Shown here: piece after piece, positions 52,672 to 61,641 of the stretch
Position numbering within the stretch: the stretch's first letter is position 1
How the letters are laid out: each line of letters begins with the position of its first letter
Source: Muribaculaceae bacterium
GTDB taxonomy: Bacteria > Bacteroidota > Bacteroidia > Bacteroidales > Muribaculaceae
Length of the DNA: 61,766 bases
NCBI GenBank assembly: GCA_017483645.1
Contig: JAFUWD010000004.1
Location: 1-61,766, forward strand
Direction of reading: 5' to 3'
Made by a program: the position numbers and the translations under genes
Notes under the pieces: model-generated
What the model saw: only the letters and a program-made list of their open reading frames with translations
The model's database searches: none
What the model was told of the DNA's origin: nothing

Positions 52672-55557
52672 ATGAGACTATATCTTTCTGTTTTTTTGCT
52701 CACTTTCATCGGCGCGATTGCACCGGCGCAACGCCCGCTACTCTATAACTTCACGCCACAGGACTACAATGGCGGCACCCAGAACTGGTGCATCAGCAAG
52801 ACCACCGACAACCGCCTGCTCTTTGCCAACAACCAGGGGCTCATCAGCTACGACAGCCAGTTGTGGCACAGAATGCCGTTGCCCAACTACTCCTCGATGT
52901 GGGCAGTCTATTACGATGAGGCGCGCGCCTGCGCTTGGGTGGGAGGAACGGGCGAAGCGGGGTATTTTTCCCACGACAAGGCCACGCACACCATTGGCTA
53001 TCACTCCATCATCGGCGACCTGCCGGCCGGCAAGCGCGACGTGGGCGAGGTGTGGCGCATCATGCCGTGGAAAAACGGCCTGGTGTTCCAGTGCCGCCAA
53101 TGCGTGCTGCTGCGCAGCGACAAGGGGGCACTCACCGTGGTGCCATCGGAGCATCTGATTGACTGCTCGGCAGTGGTCGACGGACGGCTGCTGGTAGCCA
53201 CCAAGCAAGGCGTCTTCGAGGTAGTGAACGGGCAGATGGTGCAGCAACAAGGCTGTGAAACGCTCGTCGGAAAAACCATTCGCTCCATGCTGCCGCTCGA
53301 CAACGGCACCATGGTCATCGCCACCAGCAACGACGGAGCCTACATCTATGATGGCGACTCCCTGAAACCGCTGTTGATGGACATCACGCCGTTTTTAAAA
53401 CAGAACGAGGTGTTTTGTGCCGCCATTCAGGGCAAGCAACTGGCTTTCGGCACGGTGCACTGCGGCGCAGTCATCAAAAATCTGGAAACGGGAACCACAC
53501 AATACGCCAACATGGCCACCGGATTGAAAAACAACACCGTGCTCAGCATGAAATTCGACGAGCTGAACAATCTGTGGCTGGGGCTAGACCAAGGATTGGC
53601 CTACGTAATGCCCGGCTCGCCCTACGGCAACCTGCTCACCGACGTGAACAACATCGGCACCGGATACACTTCGCTCGTGTGGGACGGACGGCTCTACCTG
53701 GGCACCAACCAGGGTGTCTATTACCTGCCCCACCCCATCCCTAACAGCGCCATCCCGCCTGCACCCATACCCGTCGTGGGACTGAGCGGACAAGCCTGGC
53801 GGCTCACAGCCATCGACGGCACACTGCTTTGCGGCAACGACCACGGGGCTTACACCATCGTGGGGGGCATTGCGGCTCCCATTGCCGGCCCCGAAGGCAC
53901 CTGGAACTTCATCGAGCTGACGCGGCACCCGGGGCGAGTGCTGGCTTGCGACTACCGCTCGCTCTACGTGATGGAACGCACAGCGGGCGGGGGCTTTCGC
54001 TTTGTGGGACGCGTGAGTGGTTTTGACCAAACCAGCGCATCGTTCATCGAGGACAGCGACGGAACCATCTGGCTCAGCCACTGGCAGAAGGGCATCTACC
54101 ACCTGTGGCTGAGCGACGACTGCCTGCGGGTGACCAAGAGCGAGCGGTTCGACAAGAACCACGGCCTGCTGGTCGACGACAACAACATCCTGTGCCGGGT
54201 GGACGGAAAAATCTACATTTCATCGGTCGACGGATTTCACACCTACGACCACAGCACCCACCAGCTGCGGGCTGCCGAGTGGCTCACCAAACTTTTCGGC
54301 AGCATGGGCCAATCGCTCAACGTCTACGAAACGCCATCGCGCCATCTGTGGGCCTACAACAGCAGCTTTGTGGCCGTGGCACGCCCCGCCGCAAGCGGCT
54401 ACGAGGCCGACACGCTGTCCTACCAGGCCTTGAGCAACCGGCTGCAGATGGCTCTGGGCAATTTCAGTTCACTCGACTCGGCACACACCATCCTCAATTG
54501 CGGGTCGGGCTTCATCATCGCCGCCAACCGCTATTCGGCCGTACCGAGCAACCACCGGGTGGTGTTACGCAGCCTTTACGCCATGAGCGACACCGATAGC
54601 CTGACGCTGCATTTTCCCATCGATGACCGAGAGCCCGAGGTGACCATTCCTCACGACCATAACTCGCTCACTTTCAACTTTGTCATGCCCGAATATGTGC
54701 GCACCAGCGACATCAGCTACCGCTGCTTCCTCGAGGGCTACGACAGCAAGTGGGGAGGACCCCAAGAGCAACCATTCAAAACCTACACCCAGCTGCCGGG
54801 AGGCAATTACCGCTTTCACATCGAGGCCACCAATCAAGTGAGCGGACACACCGACACGCTGGTGGTGAAACTCAGGGTCAAGCCGGCATGGTACGAGACA
54901 TGGTGGGCATGGATGCTCTATGCCATGGCGGCTGGTGCAGCGGCATGGATGGTGGCAAAAGTGGTGCAGCGGCGACAGGCACGCAAAATCGCACTCATGG
55001 AGAAGGAAAATGAACGCCAGATGCGCGAGCAGCAAGCCCAATTCGAGCTGGAACGGCACCGCAAGGAGAGTGAGCTGGCCCATCTGCGCAGCGACCAGCT
55101 GGAGATGGAACTGAAGCACAAATCGAGCGAGCTGGCCGACAGCACCATGAATCTGGTGAGAAAAAACGACATGCTGCAACTGCTCGACGGACAGATGGAG
55201 GAACTGGCCACCACGCTGTGGAAAGAAGACAACAAAGCCATGCTGGTGAAAAAAATCAACGCCATCCGTCACGACATCAAAACCAACATCAAGGAAGACG
55301 AAAACTGGGAGCGCTTTGAGGAAAATTTCAATCTGGTATACGACAACTTCATGATTCGGCTCGTTGAGCAGTTCCCCGACCTGAAAATAACCGATAAAAA
55401 GCTATGCGCCTATCTGCGCATGGGGCTCACCAGCAAGGAAATGGCCTCGCTGCTCAACACCAGTGTCCGCTCGGTGGAAACGGCGCGCTACCGCCTGCGT
55501 AAAAAACTGAACCTCGAGGCTGGCGACAATCTCACCGACTTCATCCAGCATTTCTAA
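52672..55557 (+). CDS. Membrane-bound PUL regulator: propeller, triple-Tyr domain and LuxR-type HTH
   Basis: A 961-aa inner-membrane protein. Signal/anchor at about 1-20; two-component-regulator-type propeller repeats at about 25-650 (for example NNLWLGLDQGLAYV and GTIWLSHWQKGIYHL); a Y_Y_Y domain at about 660-735; one membrane helix at about 741-765 (TWWAWMLYAMAAGAAAWMV); a cytoplasmic coiled coil at about 770-870; and a LuxR-type helix-turn-helix at about 900-955 (LTSKEMASLLNTSVRSVETARYRL-like, in pieces). No kinase or receiver domain, unlike hybrid two-component PUL regulators. It lies divergent to susC and is the likely sensor/activator. Confidence 0.85.
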   Translation: MRLYLSVFLLTFIGAIAPAQRPLLYNFTPQDYNGGTQNWCISKTTDNRLLFANNQGLISYDSQLWHRMPLPNYSSMWAVYYDEARACAWVGGTGEAGYFSHDKATHTIGYHSIIGDLPAGKRDVGEVWRIMPWKNGLVFQCRQCVLLRSDKGALTVVPSEHLIDCSAVVDGRLLVATKQGVFEVVNGQMVQQQGCETLVGKTIRSMLPLDNGTMVIATSNDGAYIYDGDSLKPLLMDITPFLKQNEVFCAAIQGKQLAFGTVHCGAVIKNLETGTTQYANMATGLKNNTVLSMKFDELNNLWLGLDQGLAYVMPGSPYGNLLTDVNNIGTGYTSLVWDGRLYLGTNQGVYYLPHPIPNSAIPPAPIPVVGLSGQAWRLTAIDGTLLCGNDHGAYTIVGGIAAPIAGPEGTWNFIELTRHPGRVLACDYRSLYVMERTAGGGFRFVGRVSGFDQTSASFIEDSDGTIWLSHWQKGIYHLWLSDDCLRVTKSERFDKNHGLLVDDNNILCRVDGKIYISSVDGFHTYDHSTHQLRAAEWLTKLFGSMGQSLNVYETPSRHLWAYNSSFVAVARPAASGYEADTLSYQALSNRLQMALGNFSSLDSAHTILNCGSGFIIAANRYSAVPSNHRVVLRSLYAMSDTDSLTLHFPIDDREPEVTIPHDHNSLTFNFVMPEYVRTSDISYRCFLEGYDSKWGGPQEQPFKTYTQLPGGNYRFHIEATNQVSGHTDTLVVKLRVKPAWYETWWAWMLYAMAAGAAAWMVAKVVQRRQARKIALMEKENERQMREQQAQFELERHRKESELAHLRSDQLEMELKHKSSELADSTMNLVRKNDMLQLLDGQMEELATTLWKEDNKAMLVKKINAIRHDIKTNIKEDENWERFEENFNLVYDNFMIRLVEQFPDLKITDKKLCAYLRMGLTSKEMASLLNTSVRSVETARYRLRKKLNLEAGDNLTDFIQHF

Positions 55558-55565
55558 TCAAGAAC

Positions 55566-56411
55566 ATGACAATAAACACCAAAACACTCTATGTGAGCGA
55601 CTTGGACGGAACCTTGCTGGGTGCCGACTCACGGCTCTCGGCCGGCAGTGCCCGGCTGCTCAACCACCTCATCACCGAGCACGGCGCACTGTTCACCGTG
55701 GCCACGGCGCGCACACCGGCCACCGTGGTGCCGCTGATGCAGCAGGTGGAAGCAACGCTGCCCTTCATCGTCATCGGAGGAGCGGCCCTGTGGAATGTGC
55801 AGCAGAATGCCTACGAGCAGGCACGACCCATCAAGCCCGACACCGTTCTAACCATTGCCGACGCCTTCGAGCGCAACTCGTTACACCCGTTCATCTACCG
55901 GCAGCACGGCTCGCTGCTTCACACCCATCACTTCGGCCCGATGAGCGACCAGGAGAGCCGGTTTGTGGCTCAGCGCCAAAACCTGCCCCTGAAACGCTTT
56001 TTTCTCGATGACGCCCATTATCGCACCAGCCCCGACCCGGCGCTGCTCATCTTCTCCATGAACAAATACCGCGTGCTGAAGGGCATCGTCGACGAAGTGA
56101 TGCCACAAGTGCAGTGCGAGGTGATGCTCTACCACGACATCTTCGACCCCGACGACGGCTACCTTGAAATCTGCGCCCCGGGGACAACCAAGGCACTTGC
56201 CATCAAGCGACTCGCCAAGCGGCTGGGTGTGGAACGCGTGGTGGTCTTCGGCGACAACCGCAACGACATCGCCATGATGCGGGCAGCCACATGGAGCGTG
56301 GCAGTGGACAACGCTTTCGACGAGGTGAAAGCTGCGGCCCATGAAATCACCGGCCCCAATACGGCCGATGCCGTGCCACACTGGATTCTTAATGACTTGC
56401 TACAAAGATAA
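55566..56411 (+). CDS. HAD-family sugar phosphatase (Cof type)
   Basis: A 281-aa cytosolic hydrolase. Motif I DLDGTLLG at about 10-17 with the nucleophile Asp, a Cof-type cap in the middle, KALAIKRLAKRLG with the motif III lysine, and motif IV GDNRNDIAMM. Family members dephosphorylate small phosphorylated metabolites; the substrate is unknown. It starts 8 nt after the regulator gene and could be co-transcribed with it. Confidence 0.88.
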   Translation: MTINTKTLYVSDLDGTLLGADSRLSAGSARLLNHLITEHGALFTVATARTPATVVPLMQQVEATLPFIVIGGAALWNVQQNAYEQARPIKPDTVLTIADAFERNSLHPFIYRQHGSLLHTHHFGPMSDQESRFVAQRQNLPLKRFFLDDAHYRTSPDPALLIFSMNKYRVLKGIVDEVMPQVQCEVMLYHDIFDPDDGYLEICAPGTTKALAIKRLAKRLGVERVVVFGDNRNDIAMMRAATWSVAVDNAFDEVKAAAHEITGPNTADAVPHWILNDLLQR

Positions 56412-56465
56412 CCGCCCCTATGGTATTGAGTTGCAGGAGGATTTCTACTTATCAATATTTTTTTG

Positions 56466-56473
56466 TAATTTTG
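56466..56473 (+). promoter_or_regulatory. Probable -7 box for the sensor kinase gene
   Basis: TAATTTTG fits TAnnTTTG. It lies inside the extended open frame of the kinase gene, so the true start must be downstream, without an ATG nearby. Confidence 0.5.
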
Positions 56474-56490
56474 TGACCATCGTGGCCAAT

Positions 56491-57714
56491 TTGAGAAACA
56501 TATACGATTCGCGGCGCATCTGGAAAATTGCCCTTATCGCCATCTCGATGACACTCGTGGCAGCTTTCCTCTACATCTCCAACCGCCTGGTAAAAGACCT
56601 GGCGGCGCAGGAGCGCGACCGCATGGAAATCTGGGCCAGCGCCACGCAGGAACTCGCCACGATGAACACCGAGCCGGTCGACAGCCTGGGCAACCCGCCG
56701 CCCATGACCGATGTGGACTTCCTGCTTTCCATCATCGAGGGAAACCGCACCATTCCGGTGCTGCTGGTGGATGACGATGACAACATCTTGCAGCACCGCA
56801 ATTTCCGTCTGCCCGAGCCGGTGGACAGCATGAACCCCTACGACATCTCGCCGGCCAACATGGCGTTTCTCAAGAAAAAACTGCAGGCCCTCAAGGGCGG
56901 CACCAATTCCATCGAGATAAAAATCGACCCCACCACCACACAGCATCTCTACTACGAGGATTCCACCGTGCTTCGACGGTTGGCCTATTACCCCTACATC
57001 CAACTGGCGGTGCTGCTCATCTTCATCGCCGTAGCCTATTTTGCGCTCATCAGTGTCAAGAAGGCCGAACAGAACAAAGTGTGGGTGGGATTGTCGAAGG
57101 AAACGGCGCACCAGCTGGGCACGCCCATCTCATCGCTCATGGCCTGGACACAGATGCTCGAATCAATGGGCGTGGAAAAGGAAATCGTGAACGACATGGA
57201 CAAGGACGTACACCGCCTGGCCATGATTGCCGACCGCTTCTCAAAAATCGGCTCCATGCCCGACAAGGAACTGGCCTATGTCAACGAGGCTGTGACAAGC
57301 AGCCTGGAATACATGCGCACCCGCATCCCCAAGCGTGTGGCTCTCACCATCGGCACCAATGATGACACCAACTGCGGTGTGATGCTTTGCTTGCCGCTGT
57401 TTGCCTGGGTGATGGAAAACCTCACCAAGAACGCGGTCGACGCCATGGACGGCGAGGGAAGGCTCGACATCGATGTCGGCAGCGACGAGCACAATGCCTT
57501 GATTCTCGTGCGCGACACCGGAAAGGGCATCGCACGCAAAAACTTCAAGAACGTCTTCAACCCGGGATTCACCACCAAAAAGCGTGGATGGGGACTGGGG
57601 TTGACCCTGGTGAAGCGCATCATCGAGGAATACCACGGCGGACGCATCTACGTCAAGGACTCCGAACTGGGGCGCGGCACCACCTTTGCCATCGAGATAC
57701 CAAAAATCACCTAA
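56491..57714 (+). CDS. Sensor histidine kinase
   Basis: A 407-aa inner-membrane kinase. Two helices at about 11-31 and 168-188 bracket a periplasmic domain of about 135 residues; the cytoplasmic core has H207 in SKETAHQLGTP, the N-box ENLTKNAVDAM, and the G-boxes DTGKGI and GLGLTLVKRI. There is no ATG at a sensible site: the open frame reaches back to 56341 through the promoter, and the first ATG inside would cut the first helix. I choose TTG 56491 (MRNIYDSRRIWK); GTG at 56482 is the alternative. No response regulator is adjacent; the next gene, 12 nt on, is an MBL hydrolase. Confidence 0.82.
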   Translation: MRNIYDSRRIWKIALIAISMTLVAAFLYISNRLVKDLAAQERDRMEIWASATQELATMNTEPVDSLGNPPPMTDVDFLLSIIEGNRTIPVLLVDDDDNILQHRNFRLPEPVDSMNPYDISPANMAFLKKKLQALKGGTNSIEIKIDPTTTQHLYYEDSTVLRRLAYYPYIQLAVLLIFIAVAYFALISVKKAEQNKVWVGLSKETAHQLGTPISSLMAWTQMLESMGVEKEIVNDMDKDVHRLAMIADRFSKIGSMPDKELAYVNEAVTSSLEYMRTRIPKRVALTIGTNDDTNCGVMLCLPLFAWVMENLTKNAVDAMDGEGRLDIDVGSDEHNALILVRDTGKGIARKNFKNVFNPGFTTKKRGWGLGLTLVKRIIEEYHGGRIYVKDSELGRGTTFAIEIPKIT

Positions 57715-57726
57715 CAACCCACCACC

Positions 57727-58539
57727 ATGCCATCCCCCTCACAACTCATCATGCTCGGCACAGGCAACGCCATGTGCACACGGTGCTACAACACCTGTTT
57801 TTATCTGCGCACACCCGGCGGGGGCCTCATGGTGGACGCCGGTGGCGGAAACGGCATCTTCCGCCAGCTCTACAAGGCGCACGTCACCGTGGAGGAAGTG
57901 AGGAACCTGTTTGTCACCCATGTCCACACCGACCATATCCTGGGAGTGGTGTGGATGGTGCGCAAAATCTCACCCATGATTCACAAGGGCCGCCACACAG
58001 CACCGTTCACCATCTACTGCAACGCTGAAGTGGCCGATGCCGTGCGCACCATCTGCCGCCTCACCATGCCGCGGAAAATTTGCAGCGCGCTCGACGACAC
58101 CATCATCCTGCGCGAGGTTACCGACGGCGAAACTCTCACCATCGACGACATGGAGGTCACTTTTTTCGACATTGGCACCATCAAGACCAAGCAATTCGGC
58201 TTCAGTGCCATCTTGCCCGACGGCCAACGCGTAACCTGCCTGGGCGACGAGCCCTACAACCCTGTGGCCGAGCAATATGCCCGCGAGGCCGACTGGCTGC
58301 TGTGCGAGGCGTTCTGCCTCTACGGCGACCGCGCGCAATTCAACCCCTATGAGAAAAATCACTCCACTGCCCTCGATGCCGGGCAAACGGCTCAACAGCT
58401 GGGCGTGAAAAACCTGTTGCTCTACCACACCGAGGACACCCATCTGGCCACACGGCACCAAGCTTACGCCACCGAGGCCGCCAGCCACTTCACCGGCCAC
58501 ATCGTCGTCCCCGACGACCTCGAAACCATCGACCTCTGA
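57727..58539 (+). CDS. MBL-fold metallohydrolase (RNase Z-like)
   Basis: A 270-aa protein of the metallo-beta-lactamase fold. Metal-binding HVHTDH at about 60-65, further ligands in CLGDEPYN, CEAFCLY and the late LLLYHTED. The arrangement is like RNase Z, but the tRNA-binding exosite is not evident, so it may be a general phosphodiesterase-type hydrolase. ATG at 57727, 12 nt after the kinase gene. Confidence 0.85.
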   Translation: MPSPSQLIMLGTGNAMCTRCYNTCFYLRTPGGGLMVDAGGGNGIFRQLYKAHVTVEEVRNLFVTHVHTDHILGVVWMVRKISPMIHKGRHTAPFTIYCNAEVADAVRTICRLTMPRKICSALDDTIILREVTDGETLTIDDMEVTFFDIGTIKTKQFGFSAILPDGQRVTCLGDEPYNPVAEQYAREADWLLCEAFCLYGDRAQFNPYEKNHSTALDAGQTAQQLGVKNLLLYHTEDTHLATRHQAYATEAASHFTGHIVVPDDLETIDL

Positions 58540-58567
58540 CCACCACCTTCTCCCCTGGCCCATTTTT

Positions 58568-58606
58568 ACTGAAAATCCGATTAGTATTTGCATAAAAACT
58601 GAAAAT
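58568..58606 (+). promoter_or_regulatory. Direct repeat in the polyferredoxin promoter
   Basis: ACTGAAAAT occurs at 58568-58576 and again at 58598-58606, 30 bp apart (about three helical turns), flanking and overlapping the promoter at 58587-58618. It could be an operator for a dimeric regulator. Confidence 0.35.
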
Positions 58607-58618
58607 ACAGTAATTTTG
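58587..58618 (+). promoter_or_regulatory. Promoter of the polyferredoxin/AKR operon
   Basis: TTTG (58587-58590), 20 nt, TAATTTTG (58611-58618), 41 nt before the ATG at 58660. Confidence 0.75.
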
Positions 58619-58659
58619 TGCTAAATCTTTCATAAACTGTTTACACACCTTATTCTTTC

Positions 58660-60138
58660 ATGCTACGGAAAATCCGCATTATTCTCGCCACGGTGATGAT
58701 GACACTCATCACTCTGCTCTTGCTCGATTTCACAGGCACAGTCCATCACTGGATGGGATGGGTGGCCAAAATTCAGTTCCTGCCGGCTGTGCTGGCACTC
58801 AATGTGGTAGTGGTGGCGGCACTGGTGCTACTCACGCTCGTTTTCGGGCGCATCTACTGCTCGGTGATTTGCCCGCTGGGTATCATGCAGGACCTGCTGT
58901 CGAGCATGAACCGCAAGAAAAACCACTTCAGTTATTCTCCCGAAAAGCGATGGCTGCGCTACGGCGTGCTGGCAGTGTTTCTGGCGGCGCTGGCAGCCGG
59001 CGTGGGAGCCATCGTGGCCCTGCTGGCACCCTACAGCGCCTACGGGCGCATCGTGGCCAACCTGCTTCAACCGCTCTACATCTGGGGTAACAACGGGCTG
59101 GCGGCCATCGCCGAGCACTATGAGAGCTACGCCTTCTATAGCCGCGACGTGTGGCTGCGCGGCGTCCCCACACTGATTGTGGCCGTGCTCACACTGGTGC
59201 TGCTGGCCGTGCTGGCCTGGCGTGGTGGACGCACCTATTGCAACACCATCTGCCCCGTGGGCACCGTGCTGAGCTGGCTGGCCCGCTTCTCGTGGTTCAA
59301 GGTCTATATCGACACTGACAAATGCCGCAATTGCAGCCTCTGCAGCAAGAACTGCAAGGCCAGCTGCATCGACTACAAGAACCATCGTGTGGACTACAGC
59401 CGGTGCGTGACGTGCGGCAACTGCCTGGAGAAATGCGAATTTGGCGCGTTGCGCTATGGCCGCCCCATGAAGCAGCCGGCCACACAGCCGGCTCCTGACC
59501 AGCAACCCGACACCGCACGGCGTGCGTTCCTGGTGGGTGGCTCCATTGTGGCAGCTGATGCTGCACTGGCACAAGCAGGCAAGAAAGTCGACGGCGGGTT
59601 GGCCGTTATCATCGACAAAAAACAGCCCAAGCGCACCACTCCTATCACGCCGCCAGGCTCAATCAGCGCGGCCAACATGGCTCGCCACTGCACGGCCTGC
59701 CAACTGTGCGTGGCCCAGTGCCCCAACGACGTGCTGCGCCCCAGCACCGACCTCAAGACCTTCATGCAACCCGTCATGAGCTACGAGCGCGGATACTGCC
59801 GCCCCGAGTGCCACCACTGCTCACAAGTGTGCCCGTCAGGGGCCATCCGCCCCATCGGCCATGCCGCCAAGGCCTCTACGCAGATTGGCCACGCTGTGTG
59901 GATCAAGGATAACTGCGTGGTTCTCACCGACGGCGTGTCGTGCGGCAACTGCGCGCGCCACTGCCCGTCGGGGGCTATCATGATGGTGCCGCTCGACCCC
60001 GATGACGACACATCGCCCATGGTACCCGCCGTGGACCGCTCGCGCTGCATCGGCTGCGGTGCCTGCGAATATGTGTGCCCGGCCCGCCCGTTCTCGGCCA
60101 TCTACGTCGAGGGGCATGAGCAACATCAGGAAATTTGA
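58660..60138 (+). CDS. Membrane polyferredoxin (NapH-like 4Fe-4S protein)
   Basis: A 492-aa protein. The N-terminal half (about 1-210) has four to five membrane helices and two YC..ICP(L/V)G motifs, as in NapH/NosR-like proteins. Then follow 4Fe-4S clusters: CRNCSLCSKNC, CVTCGNCLEKC at about 220-265; a Tat-like stretch RRAFLVGGSIVAADAALA at about 287-304; CTACQLCVAQCP, CHHCSQVCP, CGNCARHCP and CIGCGACEYVCP to the end. It likely takes electrons from quinol and passes them on to the partner reductase encoded 34 nt downstream. Confidence 0.87.
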   Translation: MLRKIRIILATVMMTLITLLLLDFTGTVHHWMGWVAKIQFLPAVLALNVVVVAALVLLTLVFGRIYCSVICPLGIMQDLLSSMNRKKNHFSYSPEKRWLRYGVLAVFLAALAAGVGAIVALLAPYSAYGRIVANLLQPLYIWGNNGLAAIAEHYESYAFYSRDVWLRGVPTLIVAVLTLVLLAVLAWRGGRTYCNTICPVGTVLSWLARFSWFKVYIDTDKCRNCSLCSKNCKASCIDYKNHRVDYSRCVTCGNCLEKCEFGALRYGRPMKQPATQPAPDQQPDTARRAFLVGGSIVAADAALAQAGKKVDGGLAVIIDKKQPKRTTPITPPGSISAANMARHCTACQLCVAQCPNDVLRPSTDLKTFMQPVMSYERGYCRPECHHCSQVCPSGAIRPIGHAAKASTQIGHAVWIKDNCVVLTDGVSCGNCARHCPSGAIMMVPLDPDDDTSPMVPAVDRSRCIGCGACEYVCPARPFSAIYVEGHEQHQEI

Positions 60139-60172
60139 TTTATTCACTCCACCGGAAAACACCTCACCGAAC

Positions 60173-61615
60173 ATGAACGAGAAAAAAATATTGTCGCGCC
60201 GCACATTCCTCAAAGCCCTCGGACTGGGCACTGCCACGGCTGCCGTGCCCACCATCGTGGGATGCGCCACCGCCGACCACCAAGAATCGCCCCAAGAACC
60301 TCCTGTGGGCAAAATGACCTACCGCACCAACCACAACACCGGCGACCGCGTGTCGCTGCTGGGCTACGGCATGATGCGCCTCCCCACTGTGGGGGCGCAA
60401 GCCAGCGCACGCGAGGACGGGGATGCCGAAATCGACCAAGACATGGTCAACCGGCAGGTGGACTATGCCATTGAGCATGGGGTCAACTATTTCGACACAT
60501 CGCCGGCCTATTGCAAAGGCCGCAGCGAGCATTGCACCGGCATAGCGCTCGCCCGGCACAAGCGCGAAGAGTTCTTTATCGCCACCAAATTGTCGAATTT
60601 CAGCCCCGAGACGCAATCACGCGCCGCAAGCATCGAGATGTTCCAAAACTCGCTGCGCGAGCTGCAGGTCACCTATATCGACTACTTGCTGCTGCACAGC
60701 ATCGGAGGCGGCAGCGATGCCATGCAGGAGTTCAACAGCCGCTATATCGACAACGGCATCCTGCAATACCTCATCGAGCAAAAACAAAAAGGCACCATCC
60801 GCAATCTGGGTTTCAGCTATCACGGCGACATCGCCGTCTTTGACCACGCCTTGCAGATGCACGACCGCGGCGAGGTTCACTGGGATTTTGTGCAAATCGA
60901 GCTCAACTACCTCGACTGGCAACATGCCAAGGAAATCAACGAACGCAACACCAACGCCGAATACCTCTACGGTGAACTTGTGAAGCGCGACATCCCGTCG
61001 GTCATCATGGAGCCGCTGCTGGGCGGACGCCTGGCAAAACTGCCCGACCCGCTGGCACACCGGCTGCTGCAACGCGCCCCCGAGCGCAGCGTGGCCTCCT
61101 GGGCGTTCCGCTATGCCGGCACCTATCCCAAGGTGCTCACCGTGCTCAGCGGCATGACCTTCATGGAGCACCTCAAGGACAATTTGCTGTCCTACTGCCC
61201 ACTCAAGCCTCTCACCGACGAGGAGATGCAATTCCTTGAGAGGGTCGCCACCGACATGGTGAGCTACAACACCATACCCTGCAACGACTGCAAGTACTGC
61301 ATGCCATGCCCCTACGGCATCGACATACCGGCCATTTTTGTTCACTACAACAAATGCCTGAGCGAGGACAACGCGCCTAACGACCGCATGGACCCCGACT
61401 ATGCCGAGCGCAGGCGCGCCTTCCTGGTGGGATACGACCGTGCCGTGCCCCGTCTGCGGCAGGCCGACCACTGCATCGGCTGTGGACAGTGCGAGCCCCA
61501 TTGCCCACAGCGCATACGCATCCCGCAGGAGTTGCGCCGCATCAGTGAATATGCCGAGACCCTGCGCCGTGAAAAACCCGGTCATCACCGTCATGATGCA
61601 CCGAAACCACACTGA
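60173..61615 (+). CDS. Tat-type aldo/keto reductase with C-terminal ferredoxin domain
   Basis: A 480-aa protein. N-terminal Tat motif SRRTFLKALG and a lipobox-like IVGC near residue 28 suggest export as a lipoprotein. The AKR barrel (about 45-350) keeps the full catalytic tetrad: D108 in FDTSPAY, Y113, K139 in ATKL, H175 in LLLHSI. A C-terminal ferredoxin-like part has CNDCKYCMPCP and CIGCGQCEPHCP. The ATG at 60173 is chosen for the Tat signal; an in-frame ATG at 60116 would overlap the upstream gene. It forms an operon with the polyferredoxin. Redox partner and substrate unknown. Confidence 0.88.
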   Translation: MNEKKILSRRTFLKALGLGTATAAVPTIVGCATADHQESPQEPPVGKMTYRTNHNTGDRVSLLGYGMMRLPTVGAQASAREDGDAEIDQDMVNRQVDYAIEHGVNYFDTSPAYCKGRSEHCTGIALARHKREEFFIATKLSNFSPETQSRAASIEMFQNSLRELQVTYIDYLLLHSIGGGSDAMQEFNSRYIDNGILQYLIEQKQKGTIRNLGFSYHGDIAVFDHALQMHDRGEVHWDFVQIELNYLDWQHAKEINERNTNAEYLYGELVKRDIPSVIMEPLLGGRLAKLPDPLAHRLLQRAPERSVASWAFRYAGTYPKVLTVLSGMTFMEHLKDNLLSYCPLKPLTDEEMQFLERVATDMVSYNTIPCNDCKYCMPCPYGIDIPAIFVHYNKCLSEDNAPNDRMDPDYAERRRAFLVGYDRAVPRLRQADHCIGCGQCEPHCPQRIRIPQELRRISEYAETLRREKPGHHRHDAPKPH

Positions 61616-61641
61616 TTTTCAGGATTTTCGTTTAATTCACA

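Noticed and set aside
56341-56490. N-terminal extension of the sensor kinase from an ATG at 56341
   Set aside because: It overlaps the HAD gene's end and would cross the promoter box at 56466-56473; the sequence is not kinase-like.
60002-60172. N-terminal extension of the aldo/keto reductase
   Set aside because: It overlaps the polyferredoxin gene in another frame and hides the Tat signal that starts at 60173.
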